A stretch of 64,000 nt of DNA from Crambe crambe (taxonomy: Eukaryota > Porifera > Demospongiae > Poecilosclerida > Crambeidae): NCBI GenBank assembly GCA_963924555.1, contig OZ004581.1, forward strand, positions 5,495,338-5,559,337, given 5' to 3'. The number at the start of each line of letters is the position of its first letter. Positions within the stretch are counted from its first letter, which is position 1. Shown here in pieces: positions 33,077 through 44,147 of the stretch. The notes under the pieces were generated by a model, which made no database searches, was not told where the DNA came from, and worked only from the letters and a program-made list of their open reading frames with translations. The position numbers and the translations under genes are program-made.

Positions 33077-35789
33077 TCAATGACCATAATAGTCTGGGGG
33101 TGGACGATGACGAAAATTGTATCGAGCTGATGGAGCCAATTCAGTTGGCTCAGCAGAGGCGGACATTGGTGTTGGCTCTGCAGGAGACTGAGGCACTGCC
33201 GAAGTAACTGGTTCAGGTTCAGTCTCAGAGGGCACAGGCTCGAATGATAAATCGAAGTCACTTTCAAATGAATAGTCCAGAGATGGTGCATGGACTAGTA
33301 GGTAAGGTAGATCTGATTGATCTCTCCCGGAGCTGATCTATGTGGCGATTCCAAGGACCCTTTTCAGTCTGTATCTGATAAGATAAGGGACCTTGCTTCT
33401 GAGTGACAACTCCAGGAATCCACTTCTCTCCTAAACCATAGTTCCGGGCCATAACTGCCTGTCCAACAGAGAAGTCTCTGGGCTGATCATGTTGGCTGCG
33501 TTGTTGAATTTGCTTGGCTTGTTGATCTAGTACTTGACCTTCACAATTGGGTCTCAGAAGGTGTAATCTGGTACGGAGGTCTCATTGTAAAAATAGAGAT
33601 GCTGGAGTATGCCCGGTAGTTGCATGAGGGGTAGAGCGATAACATAGCAGAAAATTCTCCAACTTCTGGCGGACAGATGTGGCTGATGCTCCTGCAGCTT
33701 TCATGGCTTCTTTGAATGACCTCACAAATCTCTCCGCCACCCGAGGAAAGATGTGAAATCGGCTGCCACAAATTGTGGTCCATTATCAGACACTAATTGG
33801 AGGGGTAGACCATAGCTAGCAAACATATGTCGCAAAACATTGATGGTGCTTTGAGATGTAGTCGAACTCATCTCATATATCTCTGGCCACTTGGAGTGTG
33901 CATCCACGATAATAAAAAACATCTTGTTGAGGAAAGGCCCTGCAAAATCTACATGTATACGTTGCCATGGCTTGGGCGGCCAAGTCCATGGATGTAGTGG
34001 GGCAGATGCTGGAGTTTGCTTAACTCTCAAATATGGGAGACAACTCTTTACCACAGCTTCGATTTGCTTGTCAATCCCCAGCCACCACACATGACTGCGA
34101 GCCATGGCCTTCATCCTGGCAATTCCTGGATGAGTAGCATGGAGCTCCTCTAGAACCTTCTCTCTTAGCTCTGCAGGTACCACTACTTTCCTTCCACACA
34201 GAAGACAGTTGTCTTCCACTGAAAGTTCCTGAGCTCTGTTCTGATATGGTATGAGATCGCTCTCAACATCTTTGGGCCACCCTTGCTGTGTAAACTTCAA
34301 TACTTTGCTCAAAACAGCATCATTTTGGGTTGCTTGGCGAACTTGCACAGCAGTGACTGGTAAGTTCTCAATCTGGCTGATATTAAAAATGGTTGCTTCT
34401 GCACTCTGACCCTCAAGTGTGACCTCTGGGAGTGGTAGTCTGGATAGGCCATCTGCATTGGAATGGTCTGCTGTGGGCTTAAACTGAATCGTATAAGAAT
34501 ATGCAGAAAGCAAAACTGCCCAACGTTGCAACCGAGCAGCTGCCAGTGTTGGAATACCTTTCTTGGGGCCTAAAATAGCTGTGAGTGGCTTGTGGTCGGT
34601 TACCAGTGTAAATTTCCTACCATAGAGGTATTGGTGGAATTTCTTTATCCCAAATATTAACGATGCAGCCTCCTTCTCTAACTGAGCATAATTCTGCTCT
34701 GCTGATGATAAAGTTCGGGAGGCAAATGCAATTGGGCGTTCGGTGTCATCTGGTAGAGTATGTGATATCACAGCTCCAAGCCCATAGGCAGAGGCATCAC
34801 CTGCAAGGGAAATAGGTAAAGTTGGGTCAACACATCTGAAGATACCAGAGCCTGTTTGGTGGCTTTGAAAGCTCGAGTGCACTCTGAGGTCCAACTCCAT
34901 TTGACATCATTCCGCAGCAGATTGTGGAGTGGATGTGCAATGGTGGCCAGATTAGGGATAAATTTCCCATAGTAGTTGAGAAGTCCCAGATAGGATCTTA
35001 ACTGCTGAAGATTCTGTGGCTCTGGGGCCTGAACAATAGCGTCTTGCTTGCTCTCCAACGGATGTAGTCCTTGGGAGCTCACTCGATGACCAAGATACTC
35101 AACGGATGCTTTCATGAACTCACATTTCGCCAGCTTGACTCGGAGACCGCACTCTTCCAGGCGGTGAAGAACTGCCTTCAGATTCTGCAAGTGAGCTTGA
35201 TCATCAGTACCTGTGAGCAAATGACGTTGGGTATTCCCTGCAATATTGAGTCCATTGTTCTCTGAAAAATCGCAGGGGCAGATGCAATCCCAAATGGCAG
35301 GCGGGTATAACGGTACATCCCCTGATGAGTATTAATAGTGGTAAAGTTCTTGGAGTCATCATCCAACAATAATTGCTGATAAGCTCTTGAAAGGTCCAGC
35401 TTGGAAAATTTTTGTCCCCCAGCAAGGGATGCAAATAAATCGGTCGGGTTTGGTAGCGGATATTGATCAACATCCAGAGCAGAATTCACTGTGACCTTGT
35501 AGTCACCGCAGATACGGTAAGTGCCATCTTTTTTTGGTACGGTAACTATGGGGGCTGCCCACTCACTATGGGATATCTTTTCCAAAACACCAGCTTTCTC
35601 CATTTTGTCTAGCTCTGCACCAATGATGTCTTTGATGGTGAACGGAATCGGTCGAGGTTTGAAGAACTTTGGCGTGGTCGATGGACACACATGCAGCTTG
35701 GCTCGATGGGCTCTCACTGTTCCCAACTCATCCTTAAAAACAGACTTATGCTGGTCCAATACTGCTGATAATGTCGGTCGCTCCTCACT
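33077..35789 (-). pseudogene. pol: gypsy pol: RT, RNase H, integrase (broken)
   Basis: The RT frame begins near VFKDELGTVRAHRAKLHV and includes KFSKLDLSRAYQQLLLDDD and RLPFGIASAPAIFQ. The YxDD active-site loop is absent: a small frame-shifting deletion near 35205-35222 lies exactly there, and reading resumes at LTGTDDQAHLQ. A second frameshift near 34825 separates the RT thumb from RNase H (GDASAYGLGAV, TDHKPL). Integrase follows: a zinc-binding HAT..H region in which the second Cys is Tyr (CLPYL), a HVDFAGPF core and SDNGPQF. About 33760 a deletion with a frameshift shortens the distance between the second Asp and the Glu. A further stop sits near 33582. The chain ends in a Pro/Glu-rich tail closing at TGA 33077-33079. 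Confidence 0.9.
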
Positions 35790-36988
35790 TCAAACTTGCT
35801 GCCAGTCCAGCTTGATCTTTCCCAACAAGTCCCGTCCCAGGAGGACCGGGCCATCTGTGGACACTACCACCAGCATCGTCTGGGTAGACTGTGAGTTGTG
35901 TTGAACTTGTACAGGAATCTCACCCACTACTGGAATAACTTCTCCTGTGTAGGTCTTGAGAATAACTGAGGATTTGACCAGCTGCTTTTCTGGAAATAGA
36001 CTGCTTCAGGCATGACTGAGACTTTAGCACCAGTATCAATCTTCATCCACACAGGTACTTCATCCACTAGCACCTTGCACCGAATTGGTTTCACCTCCCG
36101 GCTAGACTTGCTGCCAAGAGCAAATAAGTAGAGCTCCTCCTCTACACCTGGTGCGGCATCAATACCCACATAATGAGTAGGCTTGGGCTGATGACTTCCG
36201 TATTGTGGTCGCTTCTTGGGAGCTTGCGGTTGCTTTGGACGGGAGCGGCACACTGGTGCAATATGGCCTTTCTTCCCGCACGAATGGCAGGTAGCATCGG
36301 TAAATTTGCAAGCGGAGGGAAGATGATTTCGTCTGCCACAACGATAACACGGCTGTTGCTTTTTCTGATCGAGCGGAGACACGGTGCTTGGCTTATCTCT
36401 TTTCTGCTTATACTTTGCCACAGTATGAACTGAAGTTGTTGTGGTCGTACTGGCATGTGCATTGCCAATGGCTTTAGCGTTGGCTTCAGCGGCTTCCACA
36501 CTCTTGGCTACATCGCAGGCATCCTTGAAAGTGAGATTCTTCGTGGATAACAGTTTCTTCTGTAGGGCGGTATTTCTGATTCCACCAACAAGACGATCTC
36601 GCAAGGTTGCTTCCAGTACCTCCTTTGCGCCAAAATCGCAGTCGATAGCAAGCTTTCGAAGAGCAGCAAGATATTCTGCAATGCTTTCGGTTGGCTTCTG
36701 ATTCCTTTGATGGAAGGTAAAACGTTGAGCGATCACATTTGGCTTAGGTTGAAAATGCTCTTCTAGCGTTAAAACTAGAGTGTCGAGGGTTGCTTCGTCC
36801 AGAGGAGCTGGAGCGAGAAGACTTTCCAGGATATCGTAATTTTTTCCACCAATGCAGCTCAGAAGCACTGAAGCCTGTATGCCATCAGGAATAGAATTAG
36901 CCCTAGCAGTGTAGGACTTGACAGACTCGTTTTCTGCATCAAACTCTGGAAGTGATCCATATGTGGCTGCTACCACTGTAGTCGCCAT
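35790..36988 (-). pseudogene. gag: gypsy gag and protease (frameshifted)
   Basis: The start is taken at the ATG at 36988 (MATTVVAATYGSLPEFDAE), 12 bases after the LTR, inside the zone where the primer-binding site lies (TTGGCGACGAGGATGG). The middle holds a retrotransposon Gag helix-rich region (LDEATLDTLVLTLEEHFQ). Two CCHC zinc knuckles follow at about 36250-36350 (CYRCGRRNHLPSAC and CHSCGKKGHIAPVC). The aspartic protease motif KIDTGAKVSVM is at about 36010-36040. A one-base frameshift near 36000 breaks the protease; its remainder (LLGRDLLG) reads in another frame and ends at an in-frame TGA (35790-35792) directly before the RT region. Confidence 0.9.
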
Positions 36989-37000
36989 CCTCGTCGCCAA

Positions 37001-37202
37001 TGTTATAGTTGAGGGCAAGTTTTAATAACAACAATAATAACAACAATAATTATAGATAGCTACAAAAGTCTGATCTGCATTGAACTAGAACGTCTTATAG
37101 CATGCTAATTACAAAAACCAATAACCACAGATGAATAGGCAATGATACAAAGGTTAAACTAACAATCACACACAAAGACAGCACACACACAGATACACTA
37201 CA
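37001..37202 (-). repeat. 5' LTR of gypsy element (202 bp)
   Basis: Upstream LTR in the minus-strand sense. It matches the 3' LTR along its whole length apart from two base changes and one 9-bp gap, i.e. about 99% over aligned bases. Followed outside by GCCCA (37203-37207). Confidence 0.95.
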
Positions 37203-37797
37203 GCCCACTTTCCCATAACCACACCCTCTTTTGATATTATAAATTATAAGTGAAACAATGACTTAGCAGCTGCAATGCACTTTATAGTCATAGTCTTAGG
37301 CACTATGCCACTAACTGCTCAGCATAGGGCTAAAGTAAAACTGACCTTTTCTGGACAAGAATAATAAGCTTCACTCGTTGCTTCGAGCTCATGATCAATC
37401 GATTAATCGATCGTTCACGAACGTGTGTACATGCATAGTGTGCGCTCACACTTAAAATATTTTTATTCATCTTGAAAAAAAGGTGGTTTAACCGAACCAC
37501 CTGAACCACCCCTGGCTACGCCCATGATCTGCTGGAGATGATTCACTGTACAGCCATTGAAAAAAATTGCTAAATTTTTTTTTGCTCTTTGGGGACGTGT
37601 GCAGGAAGAAGGATTATAGGCAGTCAGGGAGTAGCTGATGAAGGTGGTACCACTTCTTCTACCTAGTACCTGTACTGTACAGTTGTACAGTAAGACTTGG
37701 ATACAAGCTGAACTTAGCAGAGCTAATAGCTTCAGGCACCATACGTAGATCTATAGCTGTTTTAAATTCAGTAGCCTAGGGGTGGGTTATAGCTAGC

Positions 37798-37970
37798 TAA
37801 AAACTGACCTTTTCTGGACAATAGGTTTTGCTAGACTCGTTCTCTTTCTGTCTACTTCGAGCTAGCTCATGCACATGAACTATGACGCGCACGATGTACG
37901 TGCGCGTTTAAAATTCAATTTGAAAGGGGGATTCGATTGAACCCCCGAACCCCTGCTGGGTACGGGCCTG
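37798..37970. mobile_element. TIR-element fragment related to 37333-37522
   Basis: Both stretches share AAAACTGACCTTTTCTGGAC, a CTTCGAGCT block, a short GCGC/CGTGTG-rich part and end in CCCC-TGG(C/G)TACG. This copy ends TGGGTACGGGCCTG. It is probably a solo 3' fragment of the same family. Confidence 0.55.
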
Positions 37971-38521
37971 GATTTAGGAACTGAAACTCTGGGATGCAAA
38001 GTATAACTCTATCCCTTGAAGCTTCCTTGAAGTCTATGCAGGTGTGGATTGGTTGAGTTTGGAATTTTTTTGCTCATTTTTTTCCCCCCGACCATCGCTT
38101 GTAATGGTTGCTGTATCAAGTAGCTAGCTAGAATTCATGAAGCTATATTCATTTTCATGAGTTGTTCCACCGAATTAATGCGGCTTGTCACCATTACCTA
38201 TTTGCATCAGAATTAGCTATCGATAAAGCTTACTCCAGGTGCAATGTGTAGCTACCTAGCTATGATTATGTTTTTTTTTTGGCTAGCTAGCTATAAACAT
38301 AGTCCAAGAAAACTAGCTAAATGCAGGAAATTTTAGCCTAGACGTAGGAAGTTTGAAATTAATGCAGGAAGTATCAGATGATCGAGTGTGGGACAAGGCT
38401 AGCTACCATTATAATTACACAACATTTTATATAAAATAATTATATAACTAGCTATTGCTTGTAGATATTCCCGACACTTCTTTTTTAGGGCCCCTTTCTT
38501 AGTCAATGGACTGTATTCAGT

Positions 38522-38679
38522 CTAGATTTTAAATAACGCACACCTCCTGAGGCTGCCTTGGGTCATAGTGTACCTTGGGTATGCTGCAAAAACAGCTGCA
38601 AATTTAAGTAACACAAAAGCAAATCCAAAAATCACAGCTACTATCCTATTTAGAAAGTTCATGTAATCAGTTCCAGTAC
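38522..38679 (-). CDS. Possible last exon with a membrane helix, minus strand
   Basis: After a possible acceptor TTTTGTATGCAG the frame reads TGTDYMNFLNRIVAV, then a strongly hydrophobic stretch (VIFGFAFVLLKFAAVFAA) and a short basic tail, to TAG at 38524-38522. This could be a C-terminal membrane anchor. The open frame extends upstream to 38758 without a better boundary. No matching upstream exon was found, so this may be chance. Confidence 0.2.
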
Positions 38680-39607
38680 CTGCATACAAAAGTAAGCCAG
38701 GGTATTTTATACAGTAACTATAGATAGTTTTAGGAATGGAAAATGAGCCTACGAACAACTAACCTTCTCCTTTTGTCCCTGCATTAGAGTTTAGAGCAAT
38801 GTAATTCCTTACTCAATCACAGCTGAGGGTAGTCTGGCTTAGCTGACCCTTTACCAACCCAAGGGAAGGGGAAAGGGTCTGTCCAGATCAATTCTAGTGC
38901 CAGAATCTGATGCTGACCAATTAACTAACCACACAACATTATTTAACCACAAAAACCTGACCATGTCTGGATAGAAATATGATGGCTGTTCAAGCGATTG
39001 ATGAGATGCTGCACAGAGGAGGCAGCTAAGGCCTAAGTGTTAGGTCTAAGGATAAGACAATGATAAAAGCCTAAGCGTTAGGATACAACAGACTAAAAGC
39101 CTTGCAAGCTTCAAAATCAGTATAGTGACTCAGATCTGACCACATCTGGATAGAGATATGATTGATGGCTGTTTCAACCGCTGCAAAGGAGGCAGCCAAG
39201 CATTAGGAATAAGACTGAAAGCCTGCATGCAAACTTCAAGTAACTTGGAATACGCATGTGCAACGTGATAATTGAATTCCATAAGAACTGATCCGGAGTC
39301 ACCAGACCCTTCAGTCTTATTGTGCGAGGGGCGGCTACGCTGAGGGCCCAAGTTGTAAATAACTACGCAACACTAACTAGGCAACTATGCATGGTTAACC
39401 ACTTCCTTGTTTCGACTGCAAAGGCGGGGTCTGTCTTGAACTTGTTTATTACAATAGATTTACTTAAATAGAATGATTCCAAGTACAAAGTACAAATGAC
39501 TTTCACCAACTGCTTCGCTCCCTCCCCGATTGAATATGTTACATGAACATACCCTAGTATACATGACAAAAGTATTTTTGCTAATGGTGATATTCTATTA
39601 TTTGCAG

Positions 39608-40044
39608 ATAAACATTGGATATGTGGACTTTCACCAGATTGCTTCGTCATCGAAGCTTATTCATATTATCTGGCTCCTGTTGGTCTACCTCAAGTCTTAC
39701 ATTCAGGCATTGAAGTGCGGGGATTTCTGAAATATAACAGAACTACGAAACACTTGTTGATACGTGATCAGGGATCAAGAAAGAATTTTGATATCAGGTT
39801 TACTGGCAATAACCTGCTGGGGGTCATAATTGTCAGCACCATGAATAATTTTTTGGTGCAAATGAACTCTGAGGATGCCAGAAAAAAATATGGTGAACTG
39901 CCAATATGGATTGTTAAAGCATGTGACTGTCCTAAACTCTACAGGAAGATATTGAATGGAGGAAAAATCAAGATAACTAATGAGAAGCCTGCTAGATATG
40001 GTAATACATGGTATAAGAGAATATGCAGTCAGCACAACCCTTAA
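39608..40044 (+). CDS. Last exon of a small unrecognised gene
   Basis: Acceptor CTATTATTTGCAG, then 145 codons to TAA. The residues are evenly mixed and look like a folded globular domain (KHWICGLSPDCFVIEAYSY, LHSGIEVRGFLKYNRTTKHL, IWIVKACDCPKLYRKILN). There are four Cys and no signal peptide or membrane segment. Two bases complete a codon begun upstream, matching the donor phase at 31348. ATTAAA at about 40082 could serve as the polyadenylation signal. The minus-strand frame over the same bases is a shadow. No family is recognised. As an exon this is fairly secure; its link to the 31240 start is inference. Confidence 0.6.
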
Positions 40045-41897
40045 TTTTAACAGAGGTGTTGGAAGCATAATCAGGCCTGAAATTAAATGTAATCTTCCAG
40101 ATCACTGAAGCTCTACAATGTATTATATTTGAGCATCATAGGACACTTTCTTTTGTTATTGATTGATAGTAATCAACTTTTTTCCCCAAAATATTGGTCA
40201 GGCCTGGGCCTGACTGGCCTGACCTGTTCCACCACCTATGTTTAAGGCCTAAAATTAGCCCCTATGGTCAGTGTATTGTATCAGTGTATATGTAGCTGGT
40301 TAACTTTTATTCTTCATGGTGAATATTGATTTCAAATGAGTTAGTCTTTAAAAAGACTAGGAATCTCGGCATGACTTCAGTGGCATGACTTCAGTGTACA
40401 CTGAGCAACATGGCCAGCTTATTGTTATTAAGGTTGGTATTTATACAGCTCTGTTCAATGCCTTCGACTGCTGTATTGAATGGTTATTCTCATGCATAGC
40501 TTGATTGAAGTAGCATAAGCTACCATTTATCTAGCATTACTTAGTATACGGTAAGTCTACGGTAGTAAAAAAAACGTAAACGGAGCCTAAGAAAATGTAA
40601 ATCTCTAGAGAGAAAACAGGACTTCAACAGCAAGTATTTATCGACTGCAGTATGAAAGTAAGTTACTAGCTCACATTACCCATTCTTGATTGCCATGGCT
40701 CCAGAAGATCACTTAATTAAAACTACGAAAGCTATCGACTTAGAGTCAAATTAATTTTGGTGCTTGTTTAGTCAGGACTGTATGGATAGATTATGACTTG
40801 ATTCTGTAGGAATATGAAACTCAGACCAATGAAGACTATGTCTGAAAAGTATCACCTGAACCCAGCAAAAAGCAGCTAATGCATACACATCATCATGCAT
40901 CATTGTGCATGCTACTAATAAGATGCACATACCATTCCATAGTCACCTTCAGCACTGTGCCAGCAACTAGCTAAGTAGAATAATTAATATTTCTGCTCAA
41001 AAATGATGTGCCATCTTCTTAGAGAGTTCAGTGAGGCTAGCAGGATGCCATTTTCTTTTCACTAAGCTTACGTAGCTACATAAATTGATTGAACATTTAG
41101 CAATGCTGGATGAAACAAAGCTTTAGAGCTTTAACAAAAGGTTTGTGCATGGAGAAGCCAACAGCAGTGAGTCATGCAGGGCTTTGCAGCCCAAAGTAGG
41201 CTTTCCAGCTTAGTTCAACTATATGCTACCTTTGGTACTTATTTCTCTTCTCTGGGCTTTAAGTTGGCACTTCGTGACAAGAAACAAGAAACTATAATTA
41301 TATAGCTTCTTTGACAACTAATTTCTTTGTGCCATTGATGCTACCTACCTTTAGTATCTATGCACTTTAATTGGAACTTCATAGCTAGCACCAGAAAGCA
41401 AGAAACTAGCTTCTGCTGACTATAATTTGAAACTCCGCCCACTCATTCATGGTGGGTATGATGTTCATGTTGCTTTTTCTCAGTATAATTTTTTTGCTTA
41501 GTATGCAGTTGCCCTAGGAAATAGGGCAATGTTCAACATTCAGTTAACAGCGAGCGAGCAAGCAAATATTCTTTAGTGCTAGCTACAACTCTAGAAGATT
41601 TTGCTGTTGAGTTTATATGTAACAAAGTACTTAAATAAGCCTAGAGCCTCTACAACTACTACTATAGCAATGTGCAGCATTTGAAGTGACCAAGTGAGCA
41701 AGTGAAGTAGCTAGCTGATAGCTTCAGTGCTTGATATTGTTTAGTGGTGGTTCCAACCAGCACGCATAAAAAGCTGTAAATATTTACCACAAGCGCCTAC
41801 AATCCACTTAAGCCAAGTGCCTCTATGACAAAAGGCTTTAGACTATACGTAGCTAGTCACATGCCAGTTACCTGATTGGTCAGTTAGAGGGACTCTA
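40045..41897. other. Intergenic stretch with short repeats
   Basis: No gene is supported. Two related blocks (AAGAAACAAGAAACTA near 41280 and AAGCAAGAAACTAGCTTCT near 41396) form a short direct repeat. The part 41510-41850 is duplicated at 43840-44370: shared words GTTCAACATTCAGTTAAC, CAGCGAGCGAGCAAGC, GTGGTGGTTCCAACCAG and CCTCTATGACAAAAGGCT. Confidence 0.5.
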
Positions 41898-42065
41898 AAG
41901 CCCCGTTTACACGGGGGCTCTAACCTGGATTCGACCCGGATTCACTTCGCGTGTGAATGGTGCCAACCCGGATTCCAATCCGGGTAGCCCAACCCACATC
42001 AATTAGGTGGATTGGAATCCGGATTGAATCTCAACCCGGGTTGGATGCGCGTGTAAACACGGCTT
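41898..42065. mobile_element. MITE with AAGCCCCGTTTACACG ends
   Basis: The left end AAGCCCCGTTTACACG pairs with CGTGTAAACACGGCTT on the right, one mismatch. Inside are several palindromic words (GGATTCCAATCCGGG, CAACCCGGGTTGG). Non-coding. Confidence 0.75.
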
Positions 42066-42270
42066 AAATCCCGTAGAGCCGAGCGGGTTCTCTAAGTGCT
42101 GCTGGCACTTAGAAAACCCAGTAAAGATGGTCATTCCAATTCCATCGCGATAGCCATGGTTAATGTTTCTAGGTGCGCTCTGATTCATGTTTGTTGCATT
42201 TGAAAACCATGGTTATTGTTTCCAAGTGTGTGTTGAAGTAAGTTAAACAACTCCAGTGATTGGCTATAGT

Positions 42271-42782
42271 CTAAATAGTTAGACACCTCAACCAACGGGA
42301 TCTACGGTCTGTTTAGAAACCTTCGGGCCCTTAGTAGCACCCTCGCTGCGCTCGGGACACTACAGCCTAGGGCTCTCAGGTTTCTAAATAGACCGTCAGG
42401 GGCTGATCCAGGATTTGGAGTGGGGGGGTGGCTATTTAGATTATTTATGTATACTATGGAACCTATTTCAGAGGTGCACGGGAAAATGTTTGCATGACCA
42501 TGCCCACTTTCGCCTAACCACACACTTTTTGGATGTATGACTTAGCTAGCTAGCAGCTGTGGCTAGCTGGCTAACTATCGAACTCGTGCTTCTTTCTGTT
42601 ACCTGTTTGCTGTTTAAAGCTTAGTTACTATTGGCAAGCAAAATGAGCAGTCAAACTAAACAGAGTTATTAATTGAAAAGTGGGTGTGATTAGTAAGGGG
42701 GATGGCTAGCCACCCCATCCACCTCCCCTGGATCAGCCCCTGACCGTAGATCCCTTGGTCTCGGTGTCTAACATATATTTAG
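42271..42782. mobile_element. CTAAAT-ended MITE, copy 1, interrupted
   Basis: Ends CTAAATAGTTAGACACCTC and its near reverse complement finishing TGTCTAACATATATTTAG. It has an internal GGCCCTTAG / CTAGGGC palindrome around a GC-rich core CTCGCTGCGCTCG. A second element (42397-42742) sits inside it. Sibling copies are at 43597-43753 and 63201-63358. Confidence 0.8.
42397..42742. mobile_element. Non-autonomous TIR element with 5-bp target duplication
   Basis: Exact 13-bp ends CAGGGGCTGATCC ... GGATCAGCCCCTG, 346 bp. ACCGT at 42392-42396 is repeated at 42743-42747, so the insertion into the CTAAAT MITE is directly visible. The interior has no open frame of note but includes TGACCATGCCCACTTTCGCC, shared with other elements in this window. 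Confidence 0.85.
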
Positions 42783-43295
42783 ACTATACCTAGTCTGAAT
42801 AGAGCAATTTGATTGGTCAGTTGCAAGTTTCTACATCAATTCTTAGATCACAAAACTACAAAATCCTAAGGCACTTAGAACTCAAAACCACAATAGCCCC
42901 AGGCACTTAGAAAGCAAAACCACAAACTGCATTTTTAGCTTGGATACAATAGCAACAATTGGTAAAGATAGTGGGCGGGGTTTCGAACTTAAGTTGGAGA
43001 GAAGCTAGTTTCTTGTATTCTGGTATTCCAACCGAAGCTAAAAGAAGAGTAAAACGTAGTGCAGACGGCATAGTAAGTTCATATTTCCAAGCGTAGTTTC
43101 AACTTAGCTTGCATTACGAAGCTTTTCATGGCCGACTAACGATTCATTAGAAGCCTTTCTACTCCAACAGAAGGTCGGCCACACCCAGTTCCTCTTCACC
43201 TCTGACCTTGCTGCTGGAAGGAGAAGCAAAAAATCATTGAACGAGGGAAAAAAGTCGTCTAGTTCAGCCATGAAGATTAATATTCTCTCAAGGTA

Positions 43296-43562
43296 CACAG
43301 CGAAAAATCTACAACTTGTAACAGGTCTGGACTGCCCCACATACCAGTTATGACCTGTACACAAGTCTGGTACACAAGTCTGTAACAGGTCAGTAAAATC
43401 TACAAGTCTGTAACAGGTCCGTATTTTTGGACTGTATCAGACCTGCTGCCCCACCAACTGCCTACAGATCAATTATTAGTACTTCCAGTGCCTAGGGTTT
43501 ACGGATTTTTGTTCTGTTACATACCTGTTACAGAATGCTTACAAGTTGTAGATTTTTCGGTG
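43296..43562. mobile_element. MITE with TA target duplication
   Basis: CACAGCGAAAAATCTACAAC at the left pairs with AAGTTGTAGATTTTTCGGTG at the right, flanked by TA (43294-43295 and 43563-43564). The interior holds two further copies of the AATCTACAA(C/G)T...GTAACAGGTC word. Confidence 0.75.
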
Positions 43563-43596
43563 TAACTAATGGTAACTACATGCGCATGCATATAAT

Positions 43597-43753
43597 CTAA
43601 ATGAGTTAGATACCTCGGCCAATAGAATCTACAGTTTTAGAAACCTTCAGGCCCTTGGGTAGATGCCTTGCTTCGCTCGGCCTCTACAGCCCAAGGGCCT
43701 TCAGGTTTCTAAATCCTGTAGATTCATGGCCTCGGTGTCTAACTATTATGTAG
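43597..43753. mobile_element. CTAAAT-ended MITE, copy 2
   Basis: Starts CTAAATGAGTTAGATACCTC and ends GTCTAACTATTATGTAG; the inner palindrome is GCCCTTGGG / CCCAAGGGC around CTTGCTTCGCTCGG. Uninterrupted. Confidence 0.8.
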
Positions 43754-43922
43754 AAGCACATCATGCACGCGCAGGGTGCTACTATTGCACGACACGTACC
43801 GTATGTACGCCTGGGGCATTTTGGAAGGTAGACTAGGGCAATGGTCAACATTCAGTTAACGGCGAGCGAGCAAGCATTCTTTAGTGCTACAACTCTTTAT
43901 AAGATTCGCTGTTTAGTTTAGA

Positions 43923-44147
43923 CAGGGGTGTATCCACCACTCCGGTTTTCACTGGACCACTTTTATTATCCAATTAATAATTATAATTTCATCCCATGCC
44001 TGCAGAGTTAGCTAAGTGATTATATGAACCTTCAAGAATCATGATCACATTAGTATCTTTCTGATAAGTGGGTAAAGAATAAAGTGGGCATGGTGATCCC
44101 ACGCACAAGCACACCAGGCCACTCAAAATTCTGTGAATACACCCCTG
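43923..44147. mobile_element. TIR element, CAGGGGTGTATCC ends
   Basis: Ends CAGGGGTGTATCC and GAATACACCCCTG, nearly exact reverse complements. It interrupts the copy of the 41510-41850 segment. A truncated relative, sharing ACAAGCACACCAGGCCACTC, lies at 49411-49495. No clear target duplication could be read. Confidence 0.7.

Larger units (their letters stand above)
32827..37202 (-). mobile_element. Ty3/gypsy LTR retrotransposon, complete but inactivated
   Basis: Two near-identical LTRs (32827-33037, 37001-37202) enclose gag, protease, reverse transcriptase, RNase H and integrase in the gypsy order on the minus strand. The 5-bp target duplication GCCCA lies on both sides (32822-32826 and 37203-37207). 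No envelope-like frame is present. The coding part carries at least three frameshifts, a nonsense codon and two internal deletions, described with the two coding entries. It interrupts an older TIR element and lies, in the opposite direction, inside the proposed intron of the 31240-40044 gene. Confidence 0.95.
32738..37522. mobile_element. Older TIR element, split by a gypsy insertion
   Basis: The left end reads CAGGCCCGTAGCCAGAG; the right end is taken near CACCCCTGGCTACGCCC, whose reverse complement shares CGTAGCCAG with the left end. Its own sequence (CGCATGACCACGCCCACTTT once the gypsy and one target copy are removed) resembles internal sequence of the 42397 element. It is non-coding. An alternative right end is the related fragment at 37798-37970, which ends TGGGTACGGGCCTG and matches the first ten bases of the left end better. 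Confidence 0.55.

Noticed and set aside
33001..33291. A 96-codon minus-strand frame after the gypsy integrase, possible env
   Set aside because: It is out of frame with the Pro/Glu-rich pol tail that covers the same bases, and it lacks a signal peptide or fusion-like region. It is a shadow.
43104..43271. Minus-strand frame beginning MAELDDFFPSFNDF
   Set aside because: The start looks protein-like, but the rest is irregular, no partner exon with a fitting phase was found, and it is bordered by MITEs.
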